Shown in pieces: positions 1 through 5,442 of a stretch of DNA of 12,633 nt (positions are counted from its first letter, which is position 1; every line of letters starts with the position of its first letter). The stretch lies in contig DHPL01000042.1 in assembly GCA_002407905.1 (NCBI GenBank), positions 1,412 to 14,044 on the forward strand, in the 5' to 3' direction. Under the pieces are notes generated by a model. The model was not told the origin of the DNA, ran no database searches, and was given only the letters and a program-made list of their open reading frames with translations. The translations under genes were made by a program, and so were the position numbers. The DNA is from Anaerolineaceae bacterium UBA5365. GTDB taxonomy: Bacteria > Chloroflexota > Anaerolineae > Anaerolineales > Anaerolineaceae.

Positions 1-91
1 CCAAACGCGGCAAATTAGCCAATGTGACCGGGAGGGAAGAAAGTTCCGGGTCACCCTGGCTATTCTCCTGTTGCGAGTGGTTTGTACTCAT
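1..91 (-). CDS. Probable YidD membrane protein insertion factor (N-terminal fragment, runs off the window)
   Basis: An open frame of 30 codons starts with ATG at 91 and continues past the window edge. Its ATG overlaps the rnpA stop codon in an ATGA arrangement, so the two are translationally coupled. The visible peptide is a polar, Ser/Gln/Glu-rich stretch followed by LPVTLANLPRL. That would suit the amphipathic helix that opens YidD proteins, but the family's diagnostic Cys motif lies outside the window. The call rests mainly on the conserved order rpmH-rnpA-yidD-yidC. YidD is a small membrane-associated protein that assists YidC-dependent insertion. A YidC start is less likely, because YidC usually begins directly with a hydrophobic helix. 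Function is inferred from context; the reading frame is seen directly. Confidence 0.5.
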   Translation of the reverse strand, partial: MSTNHSQQENSQGDPELSSLPVTLANLPRL

Positions 92-423
92 AGCAGTCCG
101 GCGTTTTTCAGCAAGTTTTCCAGACCATCGTCCACATCTTTCGCGGAGGCCTCCAACAAGGGTCTGCGCGCGATCAGGAGCAAGTCCCAACCGGGTTTCA
201 GACCATGACTGAGATTGCGCATGCGTTCCCTGAGCCGCCTGCGGCAACGGTTGCGTTCCACCGCCCCGCCGATCACCCTGCTGGCAATAAACGCAGTTCG
301 GCTGATTTCCAGTCCGTTGGCGCGTTTGACCATTGTAATCAAACGGCTCGGATGGGAGCTGCCGTATTGTTTTGCGGCAGCTATGGCTCGCGAATCTTTG
401 AGGCTGTGAAGGTGCGGTTTCAA
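88..423 (-). CDS. rnpA: Ribonuclease P protein component RnpA
   Basis: This is the 111-residue basic protein subunit of RNase P, which binds the catalytic RNA and helps remove 5' leaders from tRNA precursors. The family signature is clear: SRTAFIASRVIGGAVERNRCRRRLRE at about residues 41-66 holds the RNR motif (residues 57-59) and the Arg-rich helix. Length is normal for RnpA. The start chosen is TTG at 423: it places the conserved Leu at residue 8 as in typical family N-termini, and no in-frame ATG exists before the upstream TGA. The ribosome binding site is weak (an AGG about 9 bases upstream). The gene lies 37 bases downstream of rpmH and overlaps the next frame by 4 bases, so it is probably co-transcribed from the rpmH promoter. 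Confidence 0.94.
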   Translation of the reverse strand: MKPHLHSLKDSRAIAAAKQYGSSHPSRLITMVKRANGLEISRTAFIASRVIGGAVERNRCRRRLRERMRNLSHGLKPGWDLLLIARRPLLEASAKDVDDGLENLLKNAGLL

Positions 424-460
424 GACGGCCGGCCTGTCTTCAGCCGGAAGACATCAATGC

Positions 461-631
461 TTACCAGCTAACGCGTTTAACGTGGTTGTTGGCCTTGGTT
501 GCCAAAGTGTAGCGTCCGCGCAGGCGGCGGCGTTTCAGTACCTCCCGGCCGCTGGCTGTGGCCATGCGGGCGCGAAAGCCATGCACGCGAACGCGACGGC
601 GAACTTTGGGTTGATATGTACGTTTGGGCAT
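461..631 (-). CDS. rpmH: 50S ribosomal protein L34
   Basis: This is a 56-residue, very basic ribosomal protein of the large subunit. The N-terminal [13 protein letters not shown] and the [20 protein letters not shown] block (about residues 18-37) are the L34 signature. The frame can be opened upstream at TTG 646, but the ATG at 631 is chosen because it gives the canonical MPKRTYQP start. An AAAGGAAA ribosome binding site (636-643) sits just upstream and would be swallowed by the longer version. The protein is about 10 residues longer than the usual 44-46: after the normal RRRLRGR end it continues to NNHVKRVSW. It is the first gene of an rpmH-rnpA-yidD transcript. Confidence 0.97.
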   Translation of the reverse strand: MPKRTYQPKVRRRVRVHGFRARMATASGREVLKRRRLRGRYTLATKANNHVKRVSW

Positions 632-696
632 TTCATTTCCTTTCAAAACCCCGGCACAAAGCCAGAGCGCTGTGATCTGTAATAATTAACCTTTGA

Positions 697-724
697 ATTT
701 TACCTGATATACCCTACTCGTCAA
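697..724 (-). promoter_or_regulatory. Sigma70-type promoter for rpmH-rnpA
   Basis: On the minus strand TTGACG (719-724) is followed after 16 bases by TAAAAT (697-702). Both boxes are close to consensus with acceptable spacing. The predicted start is near 690, giving a leader of roughly 58 bases that includes the rpmH ribosome binding site. It is the best match to a full -35/-10 promoter in the window. Confidence 0.75.
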
Positions 725-784
725 GACAGCTGACGTATCCCATTCGACGAATCCTTGAAAGAAAAGATCAAAACATGGTTGTAT

Positions 785-826
785 AAAAAAGTTCAGGCCA
801 ATAATCCTTCAAGACCGTCTCCTGAA
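785..826 (-). terminator. Possible intrinsic terminator at the end of mtaB
   Basis: Read on the minus strand, TTCAGG (821-826) can pair with CCTGAA (792-797) and is followed by a run of six T (785-790). The loop is long (23 bases) and the stem only 6 bp. The stem overlaps the last codons and stop of mtaB. The T-run directly after the gene supports a terminator role. Confidence 0.4.
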
Positions 827-2061
827 ACCTTCTTGATCAGAACCGGTAGGATCTGGTTTTCCAAATCGGTATTTGATTGCGCCTTTACACGTTGGAAATC
901 CGGGCTCAAACCGCTGTTAGCACCACTTTGCCGGCTTTCAAAAAGCACATCCATTGTCTTGCCTACTTGTTTTCTAAGGTATGCCTGCTGTAAGCTATCG
1001 AAAAGTTCGCGCATGCACGCGCTGCGCTCCTTTGTGCTATTAGCGGGAACCTGATTTTCCAGGTTGGCTGCAAGAGTTCCGCGGACAGGCGAAAACTGAA
1101 ATACATGTCCGCGGCTAAAACCAGCGGTTTTTACAAAATCGAAAGTCTCTTCAAAATCTGCATCGCTCTCTCCGGGGAAACCGACGATGATGTCCGTGGA
1201 AAGGGCGATCTCAGTTTCGGATGCGCGCAGCATCGTCCAAAGCCGGGCATACGCTTCGGGTCCGCCCGGCCGCTGCATCGCCCTTAGCACGGTCTTGCTG
1301 GCGCTCTGCAGCGGGATGTGCAGGTGCGGCATCAGGCGCGGATCCCGAAATAATGCGATCAGGGCCGGATTGATATCCCATGGCTCAATGGAGGAAAGCC
1401 GCAGGCGTGGAATTTCCGTCCGCTCCAATACCTGCGCAAGAAGGTCCGCGAGCATGCTTCCGGCTTCCTTCCCCCAGGCACCCAACTGAACGCCACAGAA
1501 GACAACCTCCTTGACGTCCATTCCCTCCAGACGCTTTAGCTGAGCAACGATTTGTTCTGCAGGCACGCTGCGGGACCTGCCCCTCGCAAGCCGGGTTGCA
1601 CAGTAGGAACAGGAATTATCGCAGCCGTCCTGCACCTTAACAAAAGCACGGGTTCGCCCCCGGCTGCCCAGGTTTGGTCTGGGTTTCACCGGCGATTCGG
1701 CTGCGTTTTGCCAGTTTTCTTTCAAGAAATTGGCTGCGAACTGGTCTTTTTCCTCATTCGGCACCAGTTCGATCCCAGGCAGGATTTGGGCTGCTTCCGC
1801 TGTAAATAAGCTGGACCAGCAACCCGTAGAGATCACCTGCGCGTTCGTTTTAGCCTGGTACCGCCGCAGCATCTTGCGTGAATCGGCGCCGGCTTTCTCG
1901 GTTACACAACAGGTATTTACCAGGATGTAGTCGGCGTTTTCTGGCCTGTTGCTGATCTCAAAGCCTCGCTCCTGCAATTGAGCGGCCATCGACTCGATCT
2001 CGGCCTGGTTCAGGCGGCAGCCCACCATGTCGAAGTAAAAACGTTTCGTACTTCCTTCCAT
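793..2061 (-). CDS. mtaB: tRNA (t6A37) methylthiotransferase MtaB, radical SAM
   Basis: This 422-residue enzyme adds a methylthio group to N6-threonylcarbamoyladenosine at position 37 of ANN-decoding tRNAs. The N-terminal cluster domain (about 1-125) has the three expected Cys: C15 (MVGCRLNQ), C51 (NTCCVT) and C81 (STGCW). The radical SAM motif CxxxCxxC is C147, C151, C154 in GCDNSCSYCATRLARGRSRS. The C-terminal 60 residues look like a TRAM RNA-binding domain (VGKTMDVLFE to the end). The GRSRSVP and VFCGVQLGAWG segments point to MtaB rather than MiaB or RimO. The frame is open back to 2184, overlapping glnA, but ATG 2061 gives the family start MEGSTKRFYFDMVGCRLNQ. No good ribosome binding site is present; a TATAAT ends 7 bases before the ATG. 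The gene lies 59 bases downstream of glnA on the same strand. Confidence 0.93.
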   Translation of the reverse strand: MEGSTKRFYFDMVGCRLNQAEIESMAAQLQERGFEISNRPENADYILVNTCCVTEKAGADSRKMLRRYQAKTNAQVISTGCWSSLFTAEAAQILPGIELVPNEEKDQFAANFLKENWQNAAESPVKPRPNLGSRGRTRAFVKVQDGCDNSCSYCATRLARGRSRSVPAEQIVAQLKRLEGMDVKEVVFCGVQLGAWGKEAGSMLADLLAQVLERTEIPRLRLSSIEPWDINPALIALFRDPRLMPHLHIPLQSASKTVLRAMQRPGGPEAYARLWTMLRASETEIALSTDIIVGFPGESDADFEETFDFVKTAGFSRGHVFQFSPVRGTLAANLENQVPANSTKERSACMRELFDSLQQAYLRKQVGKTMDVLFESRQSGANSGLSPDFQRVKAQSNTDLENQILPVLIKKVSGDGLEGLLA

Positions 2062-2068
2062 ACCTACG

Positions 2069-2074
2069 ATTATA
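2069..2074 (-). promoter_or_regulatory. -10 hexamer TATAAT directly ahead of mtaB (leaderless start?)
   Basis: A perfect TATAAT on the minus strand ends 7 bases before the mtaB ATG, so transcription would begin at or within a base of the start codon. No -35 box is visible: the expected place is occupied by the glnA-mtaB hairpin. The match and spacing are seen; promoter activity is inferred. Confidence 0.5.
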
Positions 2075-2076
2075 AG

Positions 2077-2100
2077 AGAAGCCGGGCTGCCCCGGCTTCT
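2077..2100. terminator. Perfect 10-bp inverted repeat between glnA and mtaB
   Basis: AGAAGCCGGG and CCCGGCTTCT flank a 4-base loop and form a perfect GC-rich hairpin 20 bases past the glnA stop. It is probably the glnA terminator or a transcript-stabilising hairpin. The downstream T content on the minus strand is poor (CTTATAATC), so termination may be partial. The following bases supply the mtaB TATAAT. Confidence 0.55.
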
Positions 2101-2120
2101 CGTGTGATGACTGATTTGTG

Positions 2121-3461
2121 CTAGATGGTTTCCAGGTAGCGTTTCACTTCCCAATCCGAAATGCTGGTGCGATAGTCGTCCCACTCTGCCTGGCGTGCAT
2201 TTATGAAACTGGAGAAGAGCACCTCACCCATATTGCGCTTTAGCACTTCATCGGCTTCAAAGGCATTGAGTGCTTCCTGCAGTGAGCCCGGCAAACTGCC
2301 AATGCCCATTGCTTCCCGCTCATCAAGGTCCAGCTCATAGACATTCACATGATTTAGCGGATCTGGCGGTTTTATTCCCCGGTCCACCCCATCCAGGCCG
2401 GCAGCAAGCATGGCGTTAAAAGCCAGGTACGGGTTGGCTGATGGATCAGGGAAGCGTAATTCTATGCGCACACCTTTACCATTTGAGGAGCTAGTCCTGG
2501 GAATGCGGATCAGCGCCGATCGATTTATCTCTGCCCAGCCGATGTAGACCGGAGCTTCATACCCAGGAACCAGGCGTTTATAGGAGTTTACTGTAGGTGC
2601 AAGAATAGCTGAGAGTCCTCTGGCATGTTCAAGCTGGCCGGCAATGAAACCATAGGCAAGTTCTGAGAGTTTAAAGGGATCGCCTGCTGAATAGAAGAGA
2701 TTATTTCCCTCTGTATCCCGAATGGACTGATGGCAGTGCATCCCAGAACCCGCGGCATTCAGCATTGGTTTAGGCATAAAGGAGGCGATGAGCCCGTTCC
2801 GCGCGGCGATGGCTTTCACCGCGCTTTTGAAGGTTTGCACATTATCGGCCGTGTGCAAGGCGTCGGCAAAGTGGAAATCGATCTCATGTTGGCCAAGCCC
2901 GGATTCGTGGTGGCCGATCTCTACCTCAAGCCCCATTTGGCCCAAGGCGGACATTAACTCTGTACGTACTCGAACTGCCGCGTCGTTGGCGGAGAAGTCG
3001 AAGTAGGAGCCCACATCGTAGGGTACCGGGTGCATTTGTTCGTTGCCGTCCCTCAAAAAAAGGTAAAACTCGGGTTCCGGGCCGATTTCCAGAACCCAGC
3101 CGCGTTCATCCTCTAATTTTTTGAGGCTGCGTTTGAGCACGCCCCGCGGGTCACCAGCGAAGGGCTCGCCGTTTTGCATATAGATGTCGCAGAGCACGCG
3201 GCCGCGCCTGAAATCATCCGGGCTCCAGGGCAGGATGGAGTAAGTATCCGGATCAACGCGCAGGTGCATGTCGCTCTCCTGGATCCGGGCGAAACCTTCC
3301 ACGGAAGAACCGTCGAACCAGATGCCGTGGTCCAGAACCTCCTCAAGGCGGCCTACCGGCGCGTCCAGAGACTTCACTATGCCATTAATGTCTGTAAACT
3401 GATATGAAATAAAGCTGATTCTGTCGTCTTTAACGCGTTTGAGCAAATCATCGTATTGCAT
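2121..3461 (-). CDS. glnA: Glutamine synthetase, type I-alpha
   Basis: This cytosolic dodecameric enzyme makes glutamine from glutamate, ammonia and ATP. It has 446 residues, close to the 444 of Bacillus GlnA. Seen motifs: beta-grasp N-domain with FTDINGIVKS; WFDGSSVEGFARIQESD (48-64); metal-site Glu in GPEPEF (127-132); GSGMHCHQS (238-246); the flexible loop Glu in RLVPGYEAP (E302); NRSALIRIP (313-321) and RFPDPSANPYL (336-346). R59 aligns with the Bacillus feedback-inhibition Arg62. The adenylylation segment of I-beta enzymes is absent, so direct feedback control is expected. The frame is open to 3512, but ATG 3461 is preferred: it has GGAGGG (3466-3471) four bases upstream and matches the family N-terminus. 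About 500 bases without a gene precede it, with potential RNA structure; mtaB follows. Confidence 0.97.
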   Translation of the reverse strand: MQYDDLLKRVKDDRISFISYQFTDINGIVKSLDAPVGRLEEVLDHGIWFDGSSVEGFARIQESDMHLRVDPDTYSILPWSPDDFRRGRVLCDIYMQNGEPFAGDPRGVLKRSLKKLEDERGWVLEIGPEPEFYLFLRDGNEQMHPVPYDVGSYFDFSANDAAVRVRTELMSALGQMGLEVEIGHHESGLGQHEIDFHFADALHTADNVQTFKSAVKAIAARNGLIASFMPKPMLNAAGSGMHCHQSIRDTEGNNLFYSAGDPFKLSELAYGFIAGQLEHARGLSAILAPTVNSYKRLVPGYEAPVYIGWAEINRSALIRIPRTSSSNGKGVRIELRFPDPSANPYLAFNAMLAAGLDGVDRGIKPPDPLNHVNVYELDLDEREAMGIGSLPGSLQEALNAFEADEVLKRNMGEVLFSSFINARQAEWDDYRTSISDWEVKRYLETI

Positions 3462-3465
3462 TGGG

Positions 3466-3471
3466 CCCTCC
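3466..3471 (-). promoter_or_regulatory. Ribosome binding site fixing the glnA start
   Basis: GGAGGG lies 4 bases before the ATG at 3461. The upstream in-frame ATG at 3473 overlaps this site and has no comparable site of its own, so it is disfavoured. Confidence 0.75.
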
Positions 3472-3732
3472 ATCGGAATCCAATAATTGCCCCGAATCTC
3501 AGAACAGGGCATTACTGCTCACCTGACTCATTTTGTGCCCAACGTCGCCGCGGGTTTTGTATTGTCAGTACCTGGAGGAAGACTGGAACCCGTGAGGGGC
3601 TCCGAAGGCATCCGCTGATCGATCGATTTTCCCCGGTTACCGGGTTAACGCTTCCCTCGCGGGAAGGAACCTTCACCTCGTCATCTCATCACTGAGACTC
3701 AGCCGCTAAATCTTCGTTATTCAGTTTTTTTC

Positions 3733-3912
3733 GGCATTCATGGAATGATGCCACCCCGCTATGCCGTGTGCTGGATTGTTTTGAACCTGCAATGAGCAGG
3801 AATTGGTTCTACCTCCAGGCTCGGTCTTGGCGAAAGCAAGCCTATCACGTCACCTGGTGTGAGATGGAACCTTTTTTATCGGTGTTGGTACAAAACTTTA
3901 GGCCGCATCACT
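3733..3912. ncRNA. Candidate rod-like structured RNA (strand uncertain, minus slightly favoured)
   Basis: Three nested long-range pairings are visible: 3744-3751 with 3905-3912 (8 bp), 3778-3787 with 3887-3896 (10 bp, one mismatch), and 3805-3815 with 3861-3871 (11 bp, one mismatch). The rod is closed by 3816-3819/3853-3856 and an apical GNRA-type hairpin at about 3823-3842. A CCTGC/GCAGG hairpin (3786-3800) sits on one side of the internal bubble. The outer helix has a G-U pair on the minus strand that would be an A-C mismatch on the plus strand, which favours minus. On the plus strand the 11-bp stem is followed immediately by six T, which favours plus. The rod-with-bubble shape recalls 6S RNA, but no known family was recognised. 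Confidence 0.35.
3861..3877 (+). terminator. Stem plus T-run on the plus strand inside the glnA-thpR interval
   Basis: GAGATGGAACC (3861-3871) can pair with GGTTCTACCTC (3805-3815) and is followed directly by six T (3872-3877). This has the form of an intrinsic terminator for a plus-strand transcript, but the enclosed region is 45 bases long. It may simply be the 3' side of the rod-like RNA. Confidence 0.35.
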
Positions 3913-3931
3913 AACACAGCAGGGCAATTTT

Positions 3932-3940
3932 TTTATACCA
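3932..3940 (-). promoter_or_regulatory. Extended -10 promoter candidate for the glnA leader
   Basis: On the minus strand TGG-TATAAA forms an extended -10 element, placing a start near 3925. That start is about a dozen bases before the outer helix of the structured region and 464 bases before the glnA ATG. No -35 box was recognised. Confidence 0.4.
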
Positions 3941-3972
3941 TAGTTTTCAAAACCCTGCCGATGGCTTGAGTG

Positions 3973-3978
3973 TACAAT
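3973..3978 (+). promoter_or_regulatory. -10 hexamer TACAAT directly ahead of thpR (leaderless start?)
   Basis: TACAAT ends 6 bases before the thpR ATG, so the mRNA would start at about the first base of the start codon. No -35 match and no proper Shine-Dalgarno sequence are visible. Confidence 0.4.
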
Positions 3979-3984
3979 GCAGGT

Positions 3985-4563
3985 ATGCGGCTTTTCCTCG
4001 CCCTCACTCCCAGCCCCGAAATTCTGAGCAGGATCGTTGCTTTCCAAGCCCGCCTGATCGAAGAATTAGGCAAAGAAGGCATCACCTGGGTCAAGCCGGC
4101 TAATCTGCATCTCACCTTGCTTTTCCTCGGTGAGGTTCCTGAAAAGCGAATGTCTGCGCTTGACCAGGCGTTGGACCAGACAATTGGCCGCAACCTGGAA
4201 TTTCAGCTCAGATATTTTGGTTTGGGAAAATTTGGCAGCCTGCGGGAACCGCGGGTACTTTGGATGGGCATTCAGGCGCCGCCGGCTCTACTTAATCTGG
4301 CCCTGGCCATTGCTCAGGCCGGGCAGCAGTTTATGCCCGAAAAGCCTCCCCCTTTCAAGGCGCACCTCACACTTGCCCGTTTCAGAAAACCGATTGGCCC
4401 TTCAGCAAGCGAGATCTTGAATTCTCTGATCGAGGCCGAGGCGGATACTGAATTCGGCGCGCAGTACATCAACCGGGTGTCTCTGGTGCAAAGTACGCTT
4501 TCCAGCGCTGGACCGCTGTACAAAACCCTGAAAAACTACCAACTCAGGCGCAAACTATGTTAA
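3985..4563 (+). CDS. thpR: RNA 2',3'-cyclic phosphodiesterase (2'-5' RNA ligase family)
   Basis: This 192-residue member of the 2H phosphoesterase family opens 2',3'-cyclic phosphates on RNA ends; some members join tRNA halves through 2'-5' bonds in vitro. The two catalytic HxTx motifs are clear: HLTLLFLG at residues 42-49 and HLTLARF at 127-133. The N-terminus MRLFLALTPSPEIL and WVKPANLHLTL are also typical. The frame can be opened at GTG 3970, but ATG 3985 gives the standard start. There is no good ribosome binding site, and a TACAAT ends 6 bases upstream. rsfS follows after 20 bases on the same strand, so the two probably share a transcript. The cellular role of the family is poorly defined. 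Confidence 0.92.
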   Translation: MRLFLALTPSPEILSRIVAFQARLIEELGKEGITWVKPANLHLTLLFLGEVPEKRMSALDQALDQTIGRNLEFQLRYFGLGKFGSLREPRVLWMGIQAPPALLNLALAIAQAGQQFMPEKPPPFKAHLTLARFRKPIGPSASEILNSLIEAEADTEFGAQYINRVSLVQSTLSSAGPLYKTLKNYQLRRKLC

Positions 4564-4573
4564 ACTTTGCCCC

Positions 4574-4586
4574 GAGGTGAAAACTG
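4574..4586 (+). promoter_or_regulatory. Ribosome binding site and CTG initiation codon of rsfS
   Basis: GAGGTG at 4574-4579 is followed by AAAA and then CTG at 4584-4586. The upstream in-frame codons are TGA and AAA, so CTG is the only plausible initiator that keeps the conserved N-terminus. Confidence 0.7.
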
Positions 4587-4928
4587 GAAGCTCTTGAACT
4601 TGCCCGTACCATCGTAGAAATTCTCGAAGAAAAACTCGCGGAAGACATTCTCTTATTAGATCTCAAAGGTAATTCCGATTTTACGGATTACTTTGTGATC
4701 GCGTCCGGAACCAGCGAGCGTCAATTACGGTCACTCTCCGATAGTGTGACCGAGATGATCAAAGCCGATATCACCGGTATGGCTGCCACAGAAGGCCAGC
4801 CAGAGTCCGGTTGGATCATCCTGGATTACGGCCAGGTGGTGGTGCACTTGCTTTCGCCGGAAATGCGCGATTATTACGATCTTGAAGAGCTTTGGCACAA
4901 AGCCAAAACCATCCTGCGTCTCCAATAA
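4584..4928 (+). CDS. rsfS: Ribosomal silencing factor RsfS (probable CTG start)
   Basis: This 114-residue protein of the RsfS/Iojap family binds L14 on the 50S subunit and blocks subunit joining when nutrients are short. The sequence LEALELARTIVEILEEKLAEDI, then LLLDLKGNSDFTDYFVIASGTSERQ and the GQPESGWIILDYGQVVVHLL block (about residues 75-94), is diagnostic. Family N-termini begin exactly at the CTG codon (4584). A TGA stop lies only two codons upstream, so no ATG, GTG or TTG can supply this N-terminus. GAGGTG (4574-4579) stands 4 bases before CTG. The next standard codon, GTG at 4695, would delete 37 conserved residues. The gene is 20 bases after thpR and ends before a strong terminator. 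Confidence 0.92.
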   Translation: MEALELARTIVEILEEKLAEDILLLDLKGNSDFTDYFVIASGTSERQLRSLSDSVTEMIKADITGMAATEGQPESGWIILDYGQVVVHLLSPEMRDYYDLEELWHKAKTILRLQ

Positions 4929-4934
4929 AAATTT

Positions 4935-4959
4935 GCCCCGCTTCAGCGGGGCTTTTTTT
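4935..4959 (+). terminator. Strong intrinsic terminator after rsfS, probably bidirectional
   Basis: A perfect 7-bp stem GCCCCGC/GCGGGGC with a TTCA loop is followed by seven T on the plus strand. On the minus strand the same stem is followed by AAATTTTT, so it can also serve bcp, which converges from the right with its stop at 4971. Confidence 0.93.
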
Positions 4960-4970
4960 CGCAATATTAT

Positions 4971-5432
4971 CTAGAGTTTCAGGAGCTCGATGATTTCCTC
5001 GGCATGTGCCTCGGGCTTCACTTTCTCGTAGATGTGCATGATCTTGCCTTTTTCGTCGATGATGAAGGTAGTCCGCACGATCCCCATATGTTTTTTGCCC
5101 ATGAAGCTTTTTTCTTGCCAAACACCGTAGTCCTCCAGCATGCCATGTTCTGGGTCTGAAAGCAGGGTGAAAGGCAGTTCATATTTCTCCTGGAACTTGG
5201 CGTGGGATTTGAGGGTATCGCCGCTCACACCAAGCACCACCGAGTTGCCGCTATTGAAACGGGCAATATTGTCCCTGAAGTTGCACGCTTCCTTGGTGCA
5301 ACCCGGCGTATCGTCACGGGGATAAAAATAAAGCACAACTTTCTTCCCCAGGTAATCTGCCAGCCGGTGAACTTCGCCGTTTTGATCCTGAAGGCTAAAT
5401 TCCGGAGCCATGTCACCTATTTTCAAAGTCAT
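4971..5432 (-). CDS. bcp: Thioredoxin-dependent peroxiredoxin, Bcp/PrxQ type
   Basis: This 153-residue cytosolic peroxidase reduces hydrogen peroxide and organic hydroperoxides using thioredoxin. The thioredoxin fold begins with [13 protein letters not shown]. The active site [15 protein letters not shown] holds the peroxidatic C45 and the nearby C50, the pattern of atypical two-Cys Bcp proteins. [19 protein letters not shown] and [12 protein letters not shown] are further family blocks, and length is normal. The ATG at 5432 has a full AGGAGG (5439-5444) six bases upstream; that site overlaps the stop codon of the preceding membrane protein gene, so the two are probably co-transcribed and coupled. 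It ends at the shared terminator with rsfS. Confidence 0.96.
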   Translation of the reverse strand: MTLKIGDMAPEFSLQDQNGEVHRLADYLGKKVVLYFYPRDDTPGCTKEACNFRDNIARFNSGNSVVLGVSGDTLKSHAKFQEKYELPFTLLSDPEHGMLEDYGVWQEKSFMGKKHMGIVRTTFIIDEKGKIMHIYEKVKPEAHAEEIIELLKL

Positions 5433-5442
5433 TAAATTCCTC

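Larger units (their letters stand above)
3473..3984. other. Gene-free interval between divergent glnA and thpR, rich in potential RNA structure
   Basis: No convincing coding frame exists here. The interval holds two blocks of inverted repeats. The left block (about 3549-3700) has, read on the minus strand, CTTCCC-GCGA-GGGAAG and TCTCA-GTGA-TGAGA hairpins with GNRA loops, a CCCGG-TAA-CCGGG hairpin, and a CGGGTT/AACCCG stem. The right block (3733-3912) is a nested rod-like fold, listed separately. T-runs on the plus strand lie at 3725-3731, 3872-3877 and 3929-3934. A small 5-bp stem (3488-3492 with 3507-3511) stands just before the glnA start. The interval may be a long glnA leader, a small RNA gene, or both. 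Confidence 0.6.

Noticed and set aside
424..454. ATG at 454 on the minus strand one base out of frame with rnpA; removing one T would give an N-terminus MLPAEDR, which resembles some RnpA starts.
   Set aside because: The TTG start at 423 already gives the right distance to conserved residues, and the shifted version would add about 10 unusual residues. A sequencing slip is possible but not needed.
3541..3720. Partial resemblance to the c-di-AMP (ydaO) riboswitch on the minus strand (GCGTTAACCCGG followed by CCGGGGAAAA).
   Set aside because: The conserved downstream GGGGUGAAUC and CAGCUAACCUCG segments are missing.
3473..3984. T-box leader, SAM riboswitch and SAH riboswitch (CCAGGCTCGG at 3815-3824).
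   Set aside because: No GGTGGNACCGCG box, no SAM core, and the SAH partner segment is absent. The matches are short and likely chance.
3473..3984. Origin of replication with DnaA boxes.
   Set aside because: No sequence matching TTATNCACA or its complement was found here, nor at 647-792 or 10133-10519.
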